Shown here: one piece after another, positions 36,121 to 44,840 of the stretch
Numbering within the stretch: the stretch's first letter is position 1
Layout: each line of letters begins with the position of its first letter
Assembly: GCF_039830135.1 (NCBI RefSeq)
Contig: NZ_CP156081.1
Location: forward strand, 2,280,001 to 2,344,000
Reading direction: 5' to 3'
DNA: 64,000 nt
Source: Defluviimonas sp. SAOS-178_SWC
Lineage (GTDB): Bacteria > Pseudomonadota > Alphaproteobacteria > Rhodobacterales > Rhodobacteraceae
Made by a program: the position numbers and the translations under genes
The notes under the pieces: model-generated
What the model was told of the DNA's origin: nothing
Databases searched by the model: none
What the model saw: the letters and a program-made list of their open reading frames with translations, nothing else

Positions 36121-37500
36121 CTATTGCCTGGCGAGTTCCGCCGCCAGGTCGTCGAGCGCGCGGCCGAAGCGGTCGAACATATCGTCGACCTGAATGTCGC
36201 CGATGATCAGCGGCGGGCAGAAGGCGAGCGTGTCGTTGACCAAAGCCCGCACGATCAGCCCGTGATCGGCGGCAAGCGCCATCGCCCGCGGTCCGACCTT
36301 GCGCGCCGGATCGAAGTTGCGCTTCGCCGCCTTGTCCTCGACGAGTTCCACCGCGCCGATCAGACCGAGACCGCGGGTCTCGCCCACCAGCGGATGATCT
36401 GCGAGGGCGTGCAACCGTCTCAGGAACCGTTTCGACACCGATTTGACATGGTCGCCGATCTTCAGGTCGTCGTAGACGCGCTGCGTCTCAAGCGCCACCG
36501 CGGCCGGCACCGGATGACCGGAATAGGTGAAGCCGTGGCCGAACATGCCAAATTTGCGGCTGCCCTCGAGCAACACCTGGTAGATCCTTTCCGACACCAT
36601 CACGGCGCCGATCGGCTGATAGGCCGCCGACAGCGCCTTGGCCATCGAGATCAGGTCGGGTTTCAGACCGTAGGTCTCGGTCGCGAAACGGTCGCCGGTA
36701 CGGAAGAAGCCGCTGATCACCTCGTCGACGATGAAGAGGATGTCATGACGCTCCAGGATCGGCCGGATCAGTTCGAAGTATCCCTTCGGCGGCTCGATCA
36801 CGCCGCCGGCCCCGAGGAACGGTTCCGCGATGAACGCGGCGATGGTGTCGGGGCCCTCGGCCTCGATGAGCTGTTCCAGGTTCGCGGCAAGGCGCCTGGC
36901 GAAGTCCGCCTCGCTCTCGCCGTCCTCGCCGTAGTGATAGTGGTGCGGGCAGTCGGTGTGGATGATGTTCGCGATCGGCAGGTCGAAGGCGTTATGGGCA
37001 TATTGCAGCCCTGTCAGGCTGGCGGCGGCGACAGTGATGCCGTGATAGGCGCCGCGCCGCGCGATGATCTTCTTCTTTTCTGGCCGGCCGAGGATGTTGT
37101 TGTAATACCAGACCAGCTTGACTTGGGTATCGTTCGCCTCCGACCCCGAATTGGTGAAGAAGACCTTCGACATCGGCACCGGCGCGTGTTCGATCAGGTA
37201 GTCGGCCAGTTCGATCGAAGGCTCAACCGCCTTGCTCGCGAAGTTGTGATAGAACGGCAAGGCCTCGAGCTGACGTGTCGCGGCGGCGACGAGCCGCTTC
37301 TCGCTGAACCCGAGCGACGCGCACCAAAGCCCGGAAAGCCCCTCGATATAGCGCTTGCCGTCGTCGTCGTAGACGTAGATCCCTTCGCCGCGGTTGAAGA
37401 CGACCGGCCCGCTCTCCTCGAGCTGGGCGAGATTGGTGAACGGGTGAAGGTGATACTTCACGTCGCGGGCCTGAAGTGAGTTGGGGGTACTGTGTTTCAT
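36121..37500 (-). CDS. Class III (omega) aminotransferase, cluster A
   Basis: 459 residues. Fold type I, class III: FFTNSGSEANDTQVKLVWYY, cofactor-phosphate region, DEVISGFFRTG with the pyridine-N Asp, and SMAKALSAAYQPIGAV with the Schiff-base Lys. KRNFDPARKVGP and HGLIVR match the pyruvate-dependent omega-aminotransferase branch, whose members act on terminal amines such as putrescine or beta-alanine. GGAGGA precedes the ATG at 37500. The paralogue at 53135-54514 is collinear along its whole length. The product is probably an aldehyde for the downstream aldehyde dehydrogenase. Confidence 0.9.
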   Translation of the reverse strand: MKHSTPNSLQARDVKYHLHPFTNLAQLEESGPVVFNRGEGIYVYDDDGKRYIEGLSGLWCASLGFSEKRLVAAATRQLEALPFYHNFASKAVEPSIELADYLIEHAPVPMSKVFFTNSGSEANDTQVKLVWYYNNILGRPEKKKIIARRGAYHGITVAAASLTGLQYAHNAFDLPIANIIHTDCPHHYHYGEDGESEADFARRLAANLEQLIEAEGPDTIAAFIAEPFLGAGGVIEPPKGYFELIRPILERHDILFIVDEVISGFFRTGDRFATETYGLKPDLISMAKALSAAYQPIGAVMVSERIYQVLLEGSRKFGMFGHGFTYSGHPVPAAVALETQRVYDDLKIGDHVKSVSKRFLRRLHALADHPLVGETRGLGLIGAVELVEDKAAKRNFDPARKVGPRAMALAADHGLIVRALVNDTLAFCPPLIIGDIQVDDMFDRFGRALDDLAAELARQ

Positions 37501-37527
37501 GTCGTCCTCCGAATATGCCGGCCGGGG

Positions 37528-39978
37528 TCAGCCGCGCGCCCTTTCCCCCTTGGGATCGAAGAACGCCTGCAGCGACGCCTGCGCCGGGTGGCGTTCGCCG
37601 GCGATTTCGATCTCGAAAGTGTTTTCGCGCAGAAGCGCGGCGGACACGCCGCCCTCGTGCCGGACATAGCCCATGCCGATCGCCCGGCCGAGCGTGAAGC
37701 TGTAGACACCGGAGCGAAGATAACCGACGACCTCGCCGTTCATCCGGATCAGTTCGTCCTTGTGCAGATCCGGCCCCGGATCCTCGAGGCAGAACATCAC
37801 CAGGCGCTTGTTCAGAACCTGCCCGCGTTGCGGGGCGATCGCGTCAAGGCCGATGAACCCGCCCGGCTTGTCGAGCTTGACGGCAAAGCCAAGCCCCGCT
37901 TCATAAGGCGTGTCATCAGGCGTCAGGTCGAGGCTGAATTCGCGATAGGCGCGTTCCGAGCGCAGATGCTCCAGTGCGTGATATCCGGCGTGTTGCAGCC
38001 CGACGCCCGCACCGGCCGCAGCGATCCGGTCGTAGACGTCCTGGACAAATTCGGTGGGGACATAGAGCTCCCAGCCCAGTTCGCCGACGAAGGTCAGCCG
38101 GTTGGCCAGAACCCGGGCGTAACCGATGTCGATCTCGCGCGAACTGGCGAAGGGGAATGCCTCGTTCGACAGGTCGGCATCGGTCAAACCCTGTAGCAGG
38201 CCGCGCGATTGCGGCCCCTGCACCGACAGCACCGCCCAGCCCGAGGTGACGTCGCTCACCCACACCCGGTCATCGGGCGCGACATGCCGCTCGATCCAGG
38301 CCCGGTCGCGCGGCTGGAACGCCGCCGAGGAGACGACCATGTAACGGTCCTCGGCAAGGCGATTGACGGTGACGTCCACCTCGATCCCGCCCCGGCGATT
38401 CAGCATGTGGGTATAGACGATCCGCCCCGGTGCGACGTCCACGTCGTTGGCGCAGAGCCGTTGCAGCAGGCGGCAGGCGTCGCGGCCCTGCACAAGATGC
38501 TTGCCGAAGGAACTGAGGTCGAACAGTGCCACGTTCTCGCGCGTGGCGCGGCATTCGGCGGCGGTGTGTTCGTACCAGTTCGGCCGGTGCCAGGAATAGC
38601 GGTCGCGCGGCTCCACGCCGGCGGGCGCGTACCAGTTGGCGCGCTCCCAGCCGAGCGTCTCGCCGAAACAGGCCCCGCGCGCGGCGAGCCGGTCGTGCAG
38701 CGGGCTTTTCCGCGCGGGCCGGGCCGAATGGCGTTGCAGGTTCGGCCAGTGCATGTGGAAGATCGAACTCAGCGATTCCGCCGCGCGGGCCTCGACATAG
38801 GATGTGTTCATCTGGAACGGATGGAAGCGCGCCACGTCGACGTCGGCCAGATCCATCGTGGCTTCGCCTTCGACAATCCATTCCGCCAGTGCGCGCGATG
38901 CGCCCGGCGCCATCTCGAACCCTTCCGAGTTGTAGCCGGCGGAGACGAACAGCCCCGGCAGGCCCGGCACCTCGCCGATGGCGAAATTCGCGTCCGGCGT
39001 GAAGCTTTCGGGGCCGTTCATGAAATGGCTGATGCCCACCTTCTCAAGCGCCGGCACGGATTCGCAGGCCTTCGAATAGGGCAGCGCGAAATGGTCCCAG
39101 TCCTCGGGAAGTTCGATGAACTCCGCCCGCGCCGGCAGGGCACGCATCGGCAGCGGTTTCGCCTGCGGCTCGAAGGCGCCGACCAGAAGCTTGCCGGCAT
39201 CCTCCTTGATGTAGACATAGCCGTCGGTGTCGCGCAGCACAGGCAGCCCGGGCTTGGCGATGTCGAGCGCGTCGGTCACGACGTAGAAATGTTCGCACGG
39301 GTTGAGCGGCACGACCGCCCCGAGCCGCGCCGCCAGCTCACGCGTCCACAGCCCGCAGGCCAGCACCAGCGTATCGCAGGTGATGGTGCCCTGGGGCGTG
39401 GTCACCCGGTAGCCGCCGGTCGCCCCCAGACGTGCGATGTCGGTGACCGGGCTGTTCTCGAACACCCGCGCCCCGTTCCTGCGCGCGCCGGCCATGAAGG
39501 CCATCACGGTATCGACGGCATTGAGCTGGCCGTCCTTGGGGATGAACAGCGCCCCCTCGACCACCGAGGTGTCAAGACCCGGGTAAAGCTCGCCCGCCTC
39601 GCGCGCGGTGATGAGATCGGCGGCGATGCCATATGTCTTGGCGATCGAGGCCCGGTGTTTCAATTCGTGCAAACGATCGGCGTTGCGCGCGATGGCCAGT
39701 GTGCCGTTCTGCTTGAACCCGGTGGACAAGCCGGTCTCCGCCTCCAACTCCGGATAGACCTCGGCGTTGAACCGCGACAGGTCGGTCATCGCATGGGTGG
39801 CGCGAATCTGCATGATCAGGCCGGCCGCGTGCCACGACGTGCCGCAGGTCAGTGTGCCGCGCTCGACAAGGACGATGTCGCGCTTGCCCAGCCGCGTGAG
39901 CTGCCAGGCAAGGCTCGCCCCCGCGACGCCGCCGCCGACGATCACGATTTCCGCATGTGTGGGTAGGTCGCCCGCCAT
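37528..39978 (-). CDS. FAD-dependent GcvT-type dehydrogenase (dimethylglycine/sarcosine dehydrogenase-like)
   Basis: 816 residues in two parts. Residues 1-390 form a DAO-type FAD domain (IVIVGGGVAGASLAWQL). It includes SWHAAGL, whose His is the site of covalent FAD attachment in dimethylglycine and sarcosine dehydrogenases. From about residue 430 on, a GcvT-like folate-binding domain follows (LFDLSSFGKHLVQG; GELGWELYVP; YHALEHLRSERAY). Such enzymes demethylate N-methyl amino acids and pass formaldehyde to tetrahydrofolate. It has no counterpart in cluster B. ATG at 39978 is chosen; an upstream ATG at 40038 has no ribosome site. Confidence 0.88.
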   Translation of the reverse strand: MAGDLPTHAEIVIVGGGVAGASLAWQLTRLGKRDIVLVERGTLTCGTSWHAAGLIMQIRATHAMTDLSRFNAEVYPELEAETGLSTGFKQNGTLAIARNADRLHELKHRASIAKTYGIAADLITAREAGELYPGLDTSVVEGALFIPKDGQLNAVDTVMAFMAGARRNGARVFENSPVTDIARLGATGGYRVTTPQGTITCDTLVLACGLWTRELAARLGAVVPLNPCEHFYVVTDALDIAKPGLPVLRDTDGYVYIKEDAGKLLVGAFEPQAKPLPMRALPARAEFIELPEDWDHFALPYSKACESVPALEKVGISHFMNGPESFTPDANFAIGEVPGLPGLFVSAGYNSEGFEMAPGASRALAEWIVEGEATMDLADVDVARFHPFQMNTSYVEARAAESLSSIFHMHWPNLQRHSARPARKSPLHDRLAARGACFGETLGWERANWYAPAGVEPRDRYSWHRPNWYEHTAAECRATRENVALFDLSSFGKHLVQGRDACRLLQRLCANDVDVAPGRIVYTHMLNRRGGIEVDVTVNRLAEDRYMVVSSAAFQPRDRAWIERHVAPDDRVWVSDVTSGWAVLSVQGPQSRGLLQGLTDADLSNEAFPFASSREIDIGYARVLANRLTFVGELGWELYVPTEFVQDVYDRIAAAGAGVGLQHAGYHALEHLRSERAYREFSLDLTPDDTPYEAGLGFAVKLDKPGGFIGLDAIAPQRGQVLNKRLVMFCLEDPGPDLHKDELIRMNGEVVGYLRSGVYSFTLGRAIGMGYVRHEGGVSAALLRENTFEIEIAGERHPAQASLQAFFDPKGERARG

Positions 39979-40044
39979 CTTGTCACCGTTTGTGTTGACG
40001 TGCCCTGGCGCCGCAATCCAGCGCCCGGGCGATTTCACGGATCG

Positions 40045-40827
40045 TCAGGCTGTCCAGCCGCCGTCGATGGCCATTTCCTGGCCGGTGATGTTCTTCGAGT
40101 CGTCGCAGGACAGGAAGATGACCGCGTTGGCGATGTCCTCGGGATAGGTCACGCGGTGCAGTGGCATCTCGGACAGGTACTCATCGTAGACCTGCTCGTA
40201 GGTCCAGCCGCGCTTCTCGGCCTTCACCCGGCAGAGCTTTTCCATCCGCGGCGTTTCGACGATGCCCGGCATGATCGCATTGACGTTGATGTTGTATTCG
40301 CCGGCATCCAGCGCCGCCGACCGGGTCAGACCACGGACACCCCATTTCGAGGCGCTGTAGGCGGCGCGGTAGCGATAGCCGCGCAGGCCGGACCCGCCGC
40401 CGATATTGACGATCTTGCCGTAGCGCTGTTTGACCATCGTCGGCATCACATGTTTCATCGGCAGGAACGGGCCGATGATGTTCTTGCGCAGAAGATCGGT
40501 GAAATCGTCGGACTCAAGCTCCCAGACCGGGGTCTCGATCGGGCCGGTGGCGCCGGCGGCATTCACCAGCACGTCGATCCTGCCGTCGAAGAACTTGAGC
40601 GCGGCGGCGACGACCGCCTTGACGTCCTTCTCGATGGTGCAGTCGCCTTCCAGGAAGTCGACCTTGACGCCCTTGCCTTTCAACTCCTTGGCCAGTTCCT
40701 CGATCGGGCCACGCGTGCGGGCGGTGAGGAACAGTTCGGCCCCTTCGTCGGCGAGCTTGCGGGTGATGACACCACCCATGCCCTGTGCGGCGCCGGTGAT
40801 GATGACTTTGCGGTTTTCGAGTTTCAT
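40045..40827 (-). CDS. Short-chain dehydrogenase/reductase, cluster A
   Basis: 260 residues. Cofactor motif TGAAQGMG (residues 11-18), VNAAGATGPIETP, Ser in NIGGGSGLRG, YSASKWGV with Tyr and Lys, and C-terminal MAIDGGWTA. It is close to the SDR of cluster B at 48688 along its full length, including the unusual GATGPIETPV and RGWTYEQVYDEYL segments. The gene is fused to hyuB by ATGA overlap and has AGGAGA before the ATG. It probably oxidises or reduces a hydroxyl intermediate; the substrate is not predictable. Confidence 0.9.
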   Translation of the reverse strand: MKLENRKVIITGAAQGMGGVITRKLADEGAELFLTARTRGPIEELAKELKGKGVKVDFLEGDCTIEKDVKAVVAAALKFFDGRIDVLVNAAGATGPIETPVWELESDDFTDLLRKNIIGPFLPMKHVMPTMVKQRYGKIVNIGGGSGLRGYRYRAAYSASKWGVRGLTRSAALDAGEYNINVNAIMPGIVETPRMEKLCRVKAEKRGWTYEQVYDEYLSEMPLHRVTYPEDIANAVIFLSCDDSKNITGQEMAIDGGWTA

Positions 40828-42449
40828 GATTTCTCCTGTTTCCTCGCTTGTTCTGCCGGCACGCCGTATCCGCCGCCGCCGCTTGTTTTCATGATGACGC
40901 AATCGCCTTCGAAGAGCGTCACATGGGTCTTTCCGGAAATCTGACGACGCTCGCCGTTTGCCCGCTCTATGGTGATCTCGAACGGTTGGCCCGACTCGCC
41001 GCCCTGCAACCCGTAGGGCGGGATCACGGTGCGCTCGACCATGCTCGTCATCGCCATTTCGTGGGCGAGAATGCGGTAGTGGCGTTCCTGCCCCGGCCCG
41101 CCGCGATGCCGGCCCGCGCCACCGGACCCATGACGCAGCGCCTGGCGCTCGATCCGGATCGGGTAGAAGGTCTCGATCATTTCGGCGGGCGTGTTCATCA
41201 CGTTCGACATGTGCGGACGCGCCGTCGGACAGCCGTCACGCTCGGCCCGTGCCCCCTCGCCGCCGGCATGGACCTCGTAGAGCGTGGTCCAGCCGCCGGT
41301 GCGCGGATCGGTGCCACCGAACAGCAGCAACCCCGAGGTCGTCGAACCGCCGGCGCTGAGCCGTTCCGGCACCACCGCCTCCATCGCCTTGAAGATCGCG
41401 TCGACCATGCGCTGCGAAGTCTCGTGGTTGCCGCCCACGACCGGCCGGCTCCAGGGCGGATGCACCAGCGAACCGGGCCGTGTGATGACCTTGAGCGGCC
41501 GGCCGCAACCGGCGTTGGGTTGGATGTCCGGCCCGGCGATCGCCTTCATCGCGTAAAAGACGCTGGCGCCCGCGGTGAACGGCGTGGCGTTGAGCGGCCC
41601 CTTGGCGGCGTCGTCCGTCTTGCTGAAGTCGAACGTCGCTTCATCACCGGCGATGGTGACGCGCACCCGCACCGCGATCGGATGATCGTCGATACCGTCA
41701 TGGTCAAGGAAGTCCTCGCCGACATATTCGCCATCGGGAATCTCGGTGATGGCCGCGCGCATCTGGCGTTCGGACTGGTCATGAATGTCGGCAATCGCCG
41801 CCTGGACCGTCGCGGCGCCGTAGCTCGCGAACAGTTCCTGCAACCGCTCGTCGGCCGAACGGGTCGCCGCCATCTGCGCCAGGATGTCGCCCTCGCGCTC
41901 CTCGCTGCCGCGCACGTTGGCAAGGATCACGTCCAGCTTCTCGCGGTCGGTGCCCTCTTTGGTGAAGACGCGCAGCGGCGGAATTCGCAGCCCCTCCTGC
42001 CAGGCGTCGCGGGCGTCGGGAACGTAGCTTCCGGGCCGCGCGCCGCCGACATCGGCCCAGTGCGCCAGACAGACGGCGAACGCCTGAACCGCGCCCTCGG
42101 CAAAGACCGGGCGGATCGCCTTGACGTCGGGCAGGTGGTTGCCGCCGACCTCGGGCATGTTCAGGAACCACACGTCACCCGGTTGCAGCCGGCCCTTCGG
42201 GACGCGCTTCAGGAATTCCTGGACCGTCGACCCCATGATCCCGAGATGGGCCGGAATGTCGCGCCCCTGCGCGATCAGCCCACCATCGGCATCGGTCAGG
42301 GCCGAGGACAGATCGCCCGCCTCGCGCAAGAGCGGCGAGCGTGCCGAGCGCATGATGACCAGGGACATCTCCTCGGCGATCGCGGTCAGCGCGTTGCGGA
42401 TGACCTCGGTCGTGAAGGGGTCGGGTCTGATGTTGACTTCGGGTTTCAT
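40824..42449 (-). CDS. hyuB: Hydantoinase B/oxoprolinase family subunit, cluster A
   Basis: 541 residues of the HyuB family. PFTTEVIRNALTAIAEEM, RSARSPLLREAGDLS, GGNHLPDVKAIRPVF, PVVGGNHETSQR, MSNVMNTPAE and GSGGAGRHRGGPG are diagnostic. HyuB is the partner of HyuA in ATP-dependent N-methylhydantoinases and 5-oxoprolinase-like amidohydrolases that open lactam or hydantoin rings. Both of its ends overlap the neighbouring genes by ATGA, so HyuA, HyuB and the SDR should be made in fixed ratio. Confidence 0.9.
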   Translation of the reverse strand: MKPEVNIRPDPFTTEVIRNALTAIAEEMSLVIMRSARSPLLREAGDLSSALTDADGGLIAQGRDIPAHLGIMGSTVQEFLKRVPKGRLQPGDVWFLNMPEVGGNHLPDVKAIRPVFAEGAVQAFAVCLAHWADVGGARPGSYVPDARDAWQEGLRIPPLRVFTKEGTDREKLDVILANVRGSEEREGDILAQMAATRSADERLQELFASYGAATVQAAIADIHDQSERQMRAAITEIPDGEYVGEDFLDHDGIDDHPIAVRVRVTIAGDEATFDFSKTDDAAKGPLNATPFTAGASVFYAMKAIAGPDIQPNAGCGRPLKVITRPGSLVHPPWSRPVVGGNHETSQRMVDAIFKAMEAVVPERLSAGGSTTSGLLLFGGTDPRTGGWTTLYEVHAGGEGARAERDGCPTARPHMSNVMNTPAEMIETFYPIRIERQALRHGSGGAGRHRGGPGQERHYRILAHEMAMTSMVERTVIPPYGLQGGESGQPFEITIERANGERRQISGKTHVTLFEGDCVIMKTSGGGGYGVPAEQARKQEKS

Positions 42450-44464
42450 GCTCGGTCCGCCTCCACGGCAATGTGCAGATGCTCGTGCGCGTCGACCCAG
42501 GCCGTCGCGCCAGGATCGACAATGATGGTCGACCAGGCATCCTCGATGATGGCCGGTCCGGCGACCTTCCAGTCCACCGGCAGGCGGTCACGGTCGTAGT
42601 AGGGGGTGTCGCGTTCGGTGCCGCCCTCGAACCAGCACTTGCGGAGCGCAACCGGCTCCGGCGCCGTATCCGCCGTGTGCGCGGCAAGCGCCGACAGGTC
42701 CTGTTTGGGCGGAGAGGACACCGTGACGCGCAGCGTGTCGATCTCCCACGCCTCGTCGGTCGCAAATCCGTAGAGCCGTTCGTGCGTGGCCTTGAAGGCC
42801 GCATCGACCGTCTTCAGGTCGTAGGGCGCGGCAAGCGAAATCTCGACCGCGTCGCTCTGCCCGGTGTAGCGCAGCAGCCCGGCCACCGCCACGCGCTGGT
42901 CTACGCGGGCGCAGCCCGCCCGCGTCAGCGGATCGGCAAGCCGGTCGGCCATCGCGTCCACGGTGGCCACCAGTTCCGCCGCGTTCCAGGCCTTGCTTTG
43001 CATGTGCAATGGTCGCTGCTCGGCATAGCTCATCTCGGCTGTCATGCAGCCGAAGGCGGAGAAGGCGCTGGAGAAGCGCGGCACCACGACCTTCCGGATG
43101 CCGAATTCGCGGGCCAGAGAGACCGCGTGCATCGGCCCGGCGCCGCCGAAGGCCAGCAGGGTGCAGGCGCGGGCATCGACCCCGTGCTCGACGGTAACGC
43201 GGCGGAGCGCGCGCGCCATGTTGGCGTTGGCCACCCGCCGCACACCCAGGGCGGCTTCGTGGATGGTGGTGCCGAAAGCCTCGGCCAGCGGGGCGAAGGC
43301 CTGCTCCGCCTTTTTCACATCGAGGCGCACGGTGCCGCCGAGTTCGCGACCCGACTCGATATAGCCGAGAATGATATTGGCGTCGGCCACCGTCGGCTGG
43401 GTTCCGCCCAGCCCGTAGCAGGCCGGTCCCGGACTGGCGCCGGCGCTGTCCGGTCCGACGCGCACGGCCGTTCCGTCGCGCCGCGCGATCGAGCCGCCGC
43501 CAGCGCCGATGGTTTCGACGGCCACCATCATCTGCCGGATCGGATAGCCCGCCATGCGCTGGTTGCTGTCGATCTGCACCTTGCCGTCGACGATGATGCT
43601 GACATCCGTCGTGGTACCGCCCATGTCGAACGAGATGACATGGTCGAGATCGAGCCGCCGCGCCACCGACGCCGCCGCCGCGACGCCCGCCGCGGGCCCC
43701 GACAGCGCGAGGGCCAGGGGCCGCGACGAGATTGAGGCCGCCGAGGCCATGCCGCCGGCCGAATGGAACATGTGCAGCCCGGTCTGCGAGCCGATCCGGT
43801 CAAGAAGCCGTTCGAGGTAGCGTGCGACGAGCGGCATCAGCGCGGCGTTCATCGCCGTCGAATTCGTCCGCTCGTATTCGCGCGGTTCGGGATTGAGCTG
43901 ATGCGAAAGCGCCACATATGGCACGATGCCCTTCAGGCCGTCGCCGATCCGCGACTCGTGCGCGCCGTTCTGGTAGCTGTGGATCAGCGAGATTGCCACC
44001 GACTCCACCCCGAAGGCCCTCACATCGCGTGCCAGCCGCGCAATCTCCTCGTCGCTCAGCGGCGTGATCGCGTCGCCCTGGGCGTCGATGCGCTCTTTCG
44101 CCTCAAGACGGCGGTCTCCGGGAACCAGCGGTTCGGGACGTGGCGTCACGGCCATCTTGTAAAGTTCGCGCCGGTTCTGCCGGCCGATGTCGAGAACCTC
44201 GGCAAATCCCTCGGTGGCGATCAGCGCGATCGGCGCCAGCCGGCCTTCGACGATGGCGTTGGTCGCCATGGTCGTGCCATGCATGATGTCGGTCACATCG
44301 GGAAGTTCAAGCCCGACCGATCCGCAGGCGGCGAGGATGCCCTCGACCGGATCGGTCTGGCTCAACACTTTCGCCATCCTGACGCTGCCGGCCGCGGGAT
44401 TCACCGCGACCACGTCCGTGAAGGTTCCGCCGATATCTATCCCCAGCTGCCAGGCTGCCGTCAT
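42446..44464 (-). CDS. hyuA: Hydantoinase A/oxoprolinase family subunit, cluster A
   Basis: 672 residues of the HyuA family with an ASKHA-type ATPase fold. LGIDIGGTFTDVVAV (residues 8-22), MHGTTMATNAIVEGR, FDMGGTTTDVSII, DSAGASPGPACYG and LAFGGAGPMHAVSLA are present. It uses ATP to activate a lactam or hydantoin carbonyl for ring opening together with HyuB. It is the first gene of the cluster A enzyme operon, and its upstream region has an AT-rich promoter-like stretch. A paralogue lies at 51095-53107. Confidence 0.92.
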   Translation of the reverse strand: MTAAWQLGIDIGGTFTDVVAVNPAAGSVRMAKVLSQTDPVEGILAACGSVGLELPDVTDIMHGTTMATNAIVEGRLAPIALIATEGFAEVLDIGRQNRRELYKMAVTPRPEPLVPGDRRLEAKERIDAQGDAITPLSDEEIARLARDVRAFGVESVAISLIHSYQNGAHESRIGDGLKGIVPYVALSHQLNPEPREYERTNSTAMNAALMPLVARYLERLLDRIGSQTGLHMFHSAGGMASAASISSRPLALALSGPAAGVAAAASVARRLDLDHVISFDMGGTTTDVSIIVDGKVQIDSNQRMAGYPIRQMMVAVETIGAGGGSIARRDGTAVRVGPDSAGASPGPACYGLGGTQPTVADANIILGYIESGRELGGTVRLDVKKAEQAFAPLAEAFGTTIHEAALGVRRVANANMARALRRVTVEHGVDARACTLLAFGGAGPMHAVSLAREFGIRKVVVPRFSSAFSAFGCMTAEMSYAEQRPLHMQSKAWNAAELVATVDAMADRLADPLTRAGCARVDQRVAVAGLLRYTGQSDAVEISLAAPYDLKTVDAAFKATHERLYGFATDEAWEIDTLRVTVSSPPKQDLSALAAHTADTAPEPVALRKCWFEGGTERDTPYYDRDRLPVDWKVAGPAIIEDAWSTIIVDPGATAWVDAHEHLHIAVEADRA

Positions 44465-44840
44465 GATTCAGTCCCCAATTCAACCCTGCGCATCGCCGCT
44501 GCCGGCAATCACGCTCGTTGGGGTCAACATCACATTGCGAGCAGCATCAGATAAAATATGTTATACTTTCTTATAGAATAGATAGTTTCTATGCAGAGGT
44601 TCGGTTGCGGACGCCCGCTTCGGTTCGCACACGAATTGGTACCTGATCTGCTTTTGCCCGGCCGTGATCGGTCAGGCGCGGTGTCGCCCCGGATGCGTCC
44701 GGGTCAATGTGCTGGCGGTACTCGCCAACCAGCCCCATCCGAGGGCCGCAATAAAGCGGTCCGGCGGCCTGCAAGCGCTGGCCGCCGGGGGTGTGATGTC
44801 TCGAATCTCGGAACGCGTTCGCCGACGCAATTACGCGCCT
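44465..44840. promoter_or_regulatory. hyuA leader and end of cluster B operon
   Basis: 376 bp without a supported gene. The part next to hyuA (44545-44595) is AT-rich. It holds an inverted repeat, ATAGAA-N8-TTCTAT, near 44573-44592 and TATAAC-like hexamers readable toward hyuA, so it is the likely promoter of the cluster A enzyme operon. The rest carries a strong hairpin after the cluster B Mo subunit gene. A short open frame at 44589-44774 has no family resemblance. Confidence 0.5.
44761..44788 (-). terminator. Hairpin after the cluster B Mo hydroxylase operon
   Basis: CCGGCGGCC and GGCCGCCGG form a perfect 9-bp stem with a 10-base loop, about 50 bp beyond the stop at 44841 on the minus strand. 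It is followed by only a weak T stretch (CTTTATT). It is a plausible but not classical intrinsic terminator. Confidence 0.45.

Noticed and set aside
42473..43735. Plus-strand open frame opposite cluster A hyuA
   Set aside because: Antisense shadow of a well-supported gene with no recognisable domain.
44589..44774. Small gene on the minus strand downstream of the cluster B Mo subunit
   Set aside because: No ribosome site, no family resemblance, and it overlaps the candidate terminator hairpin.
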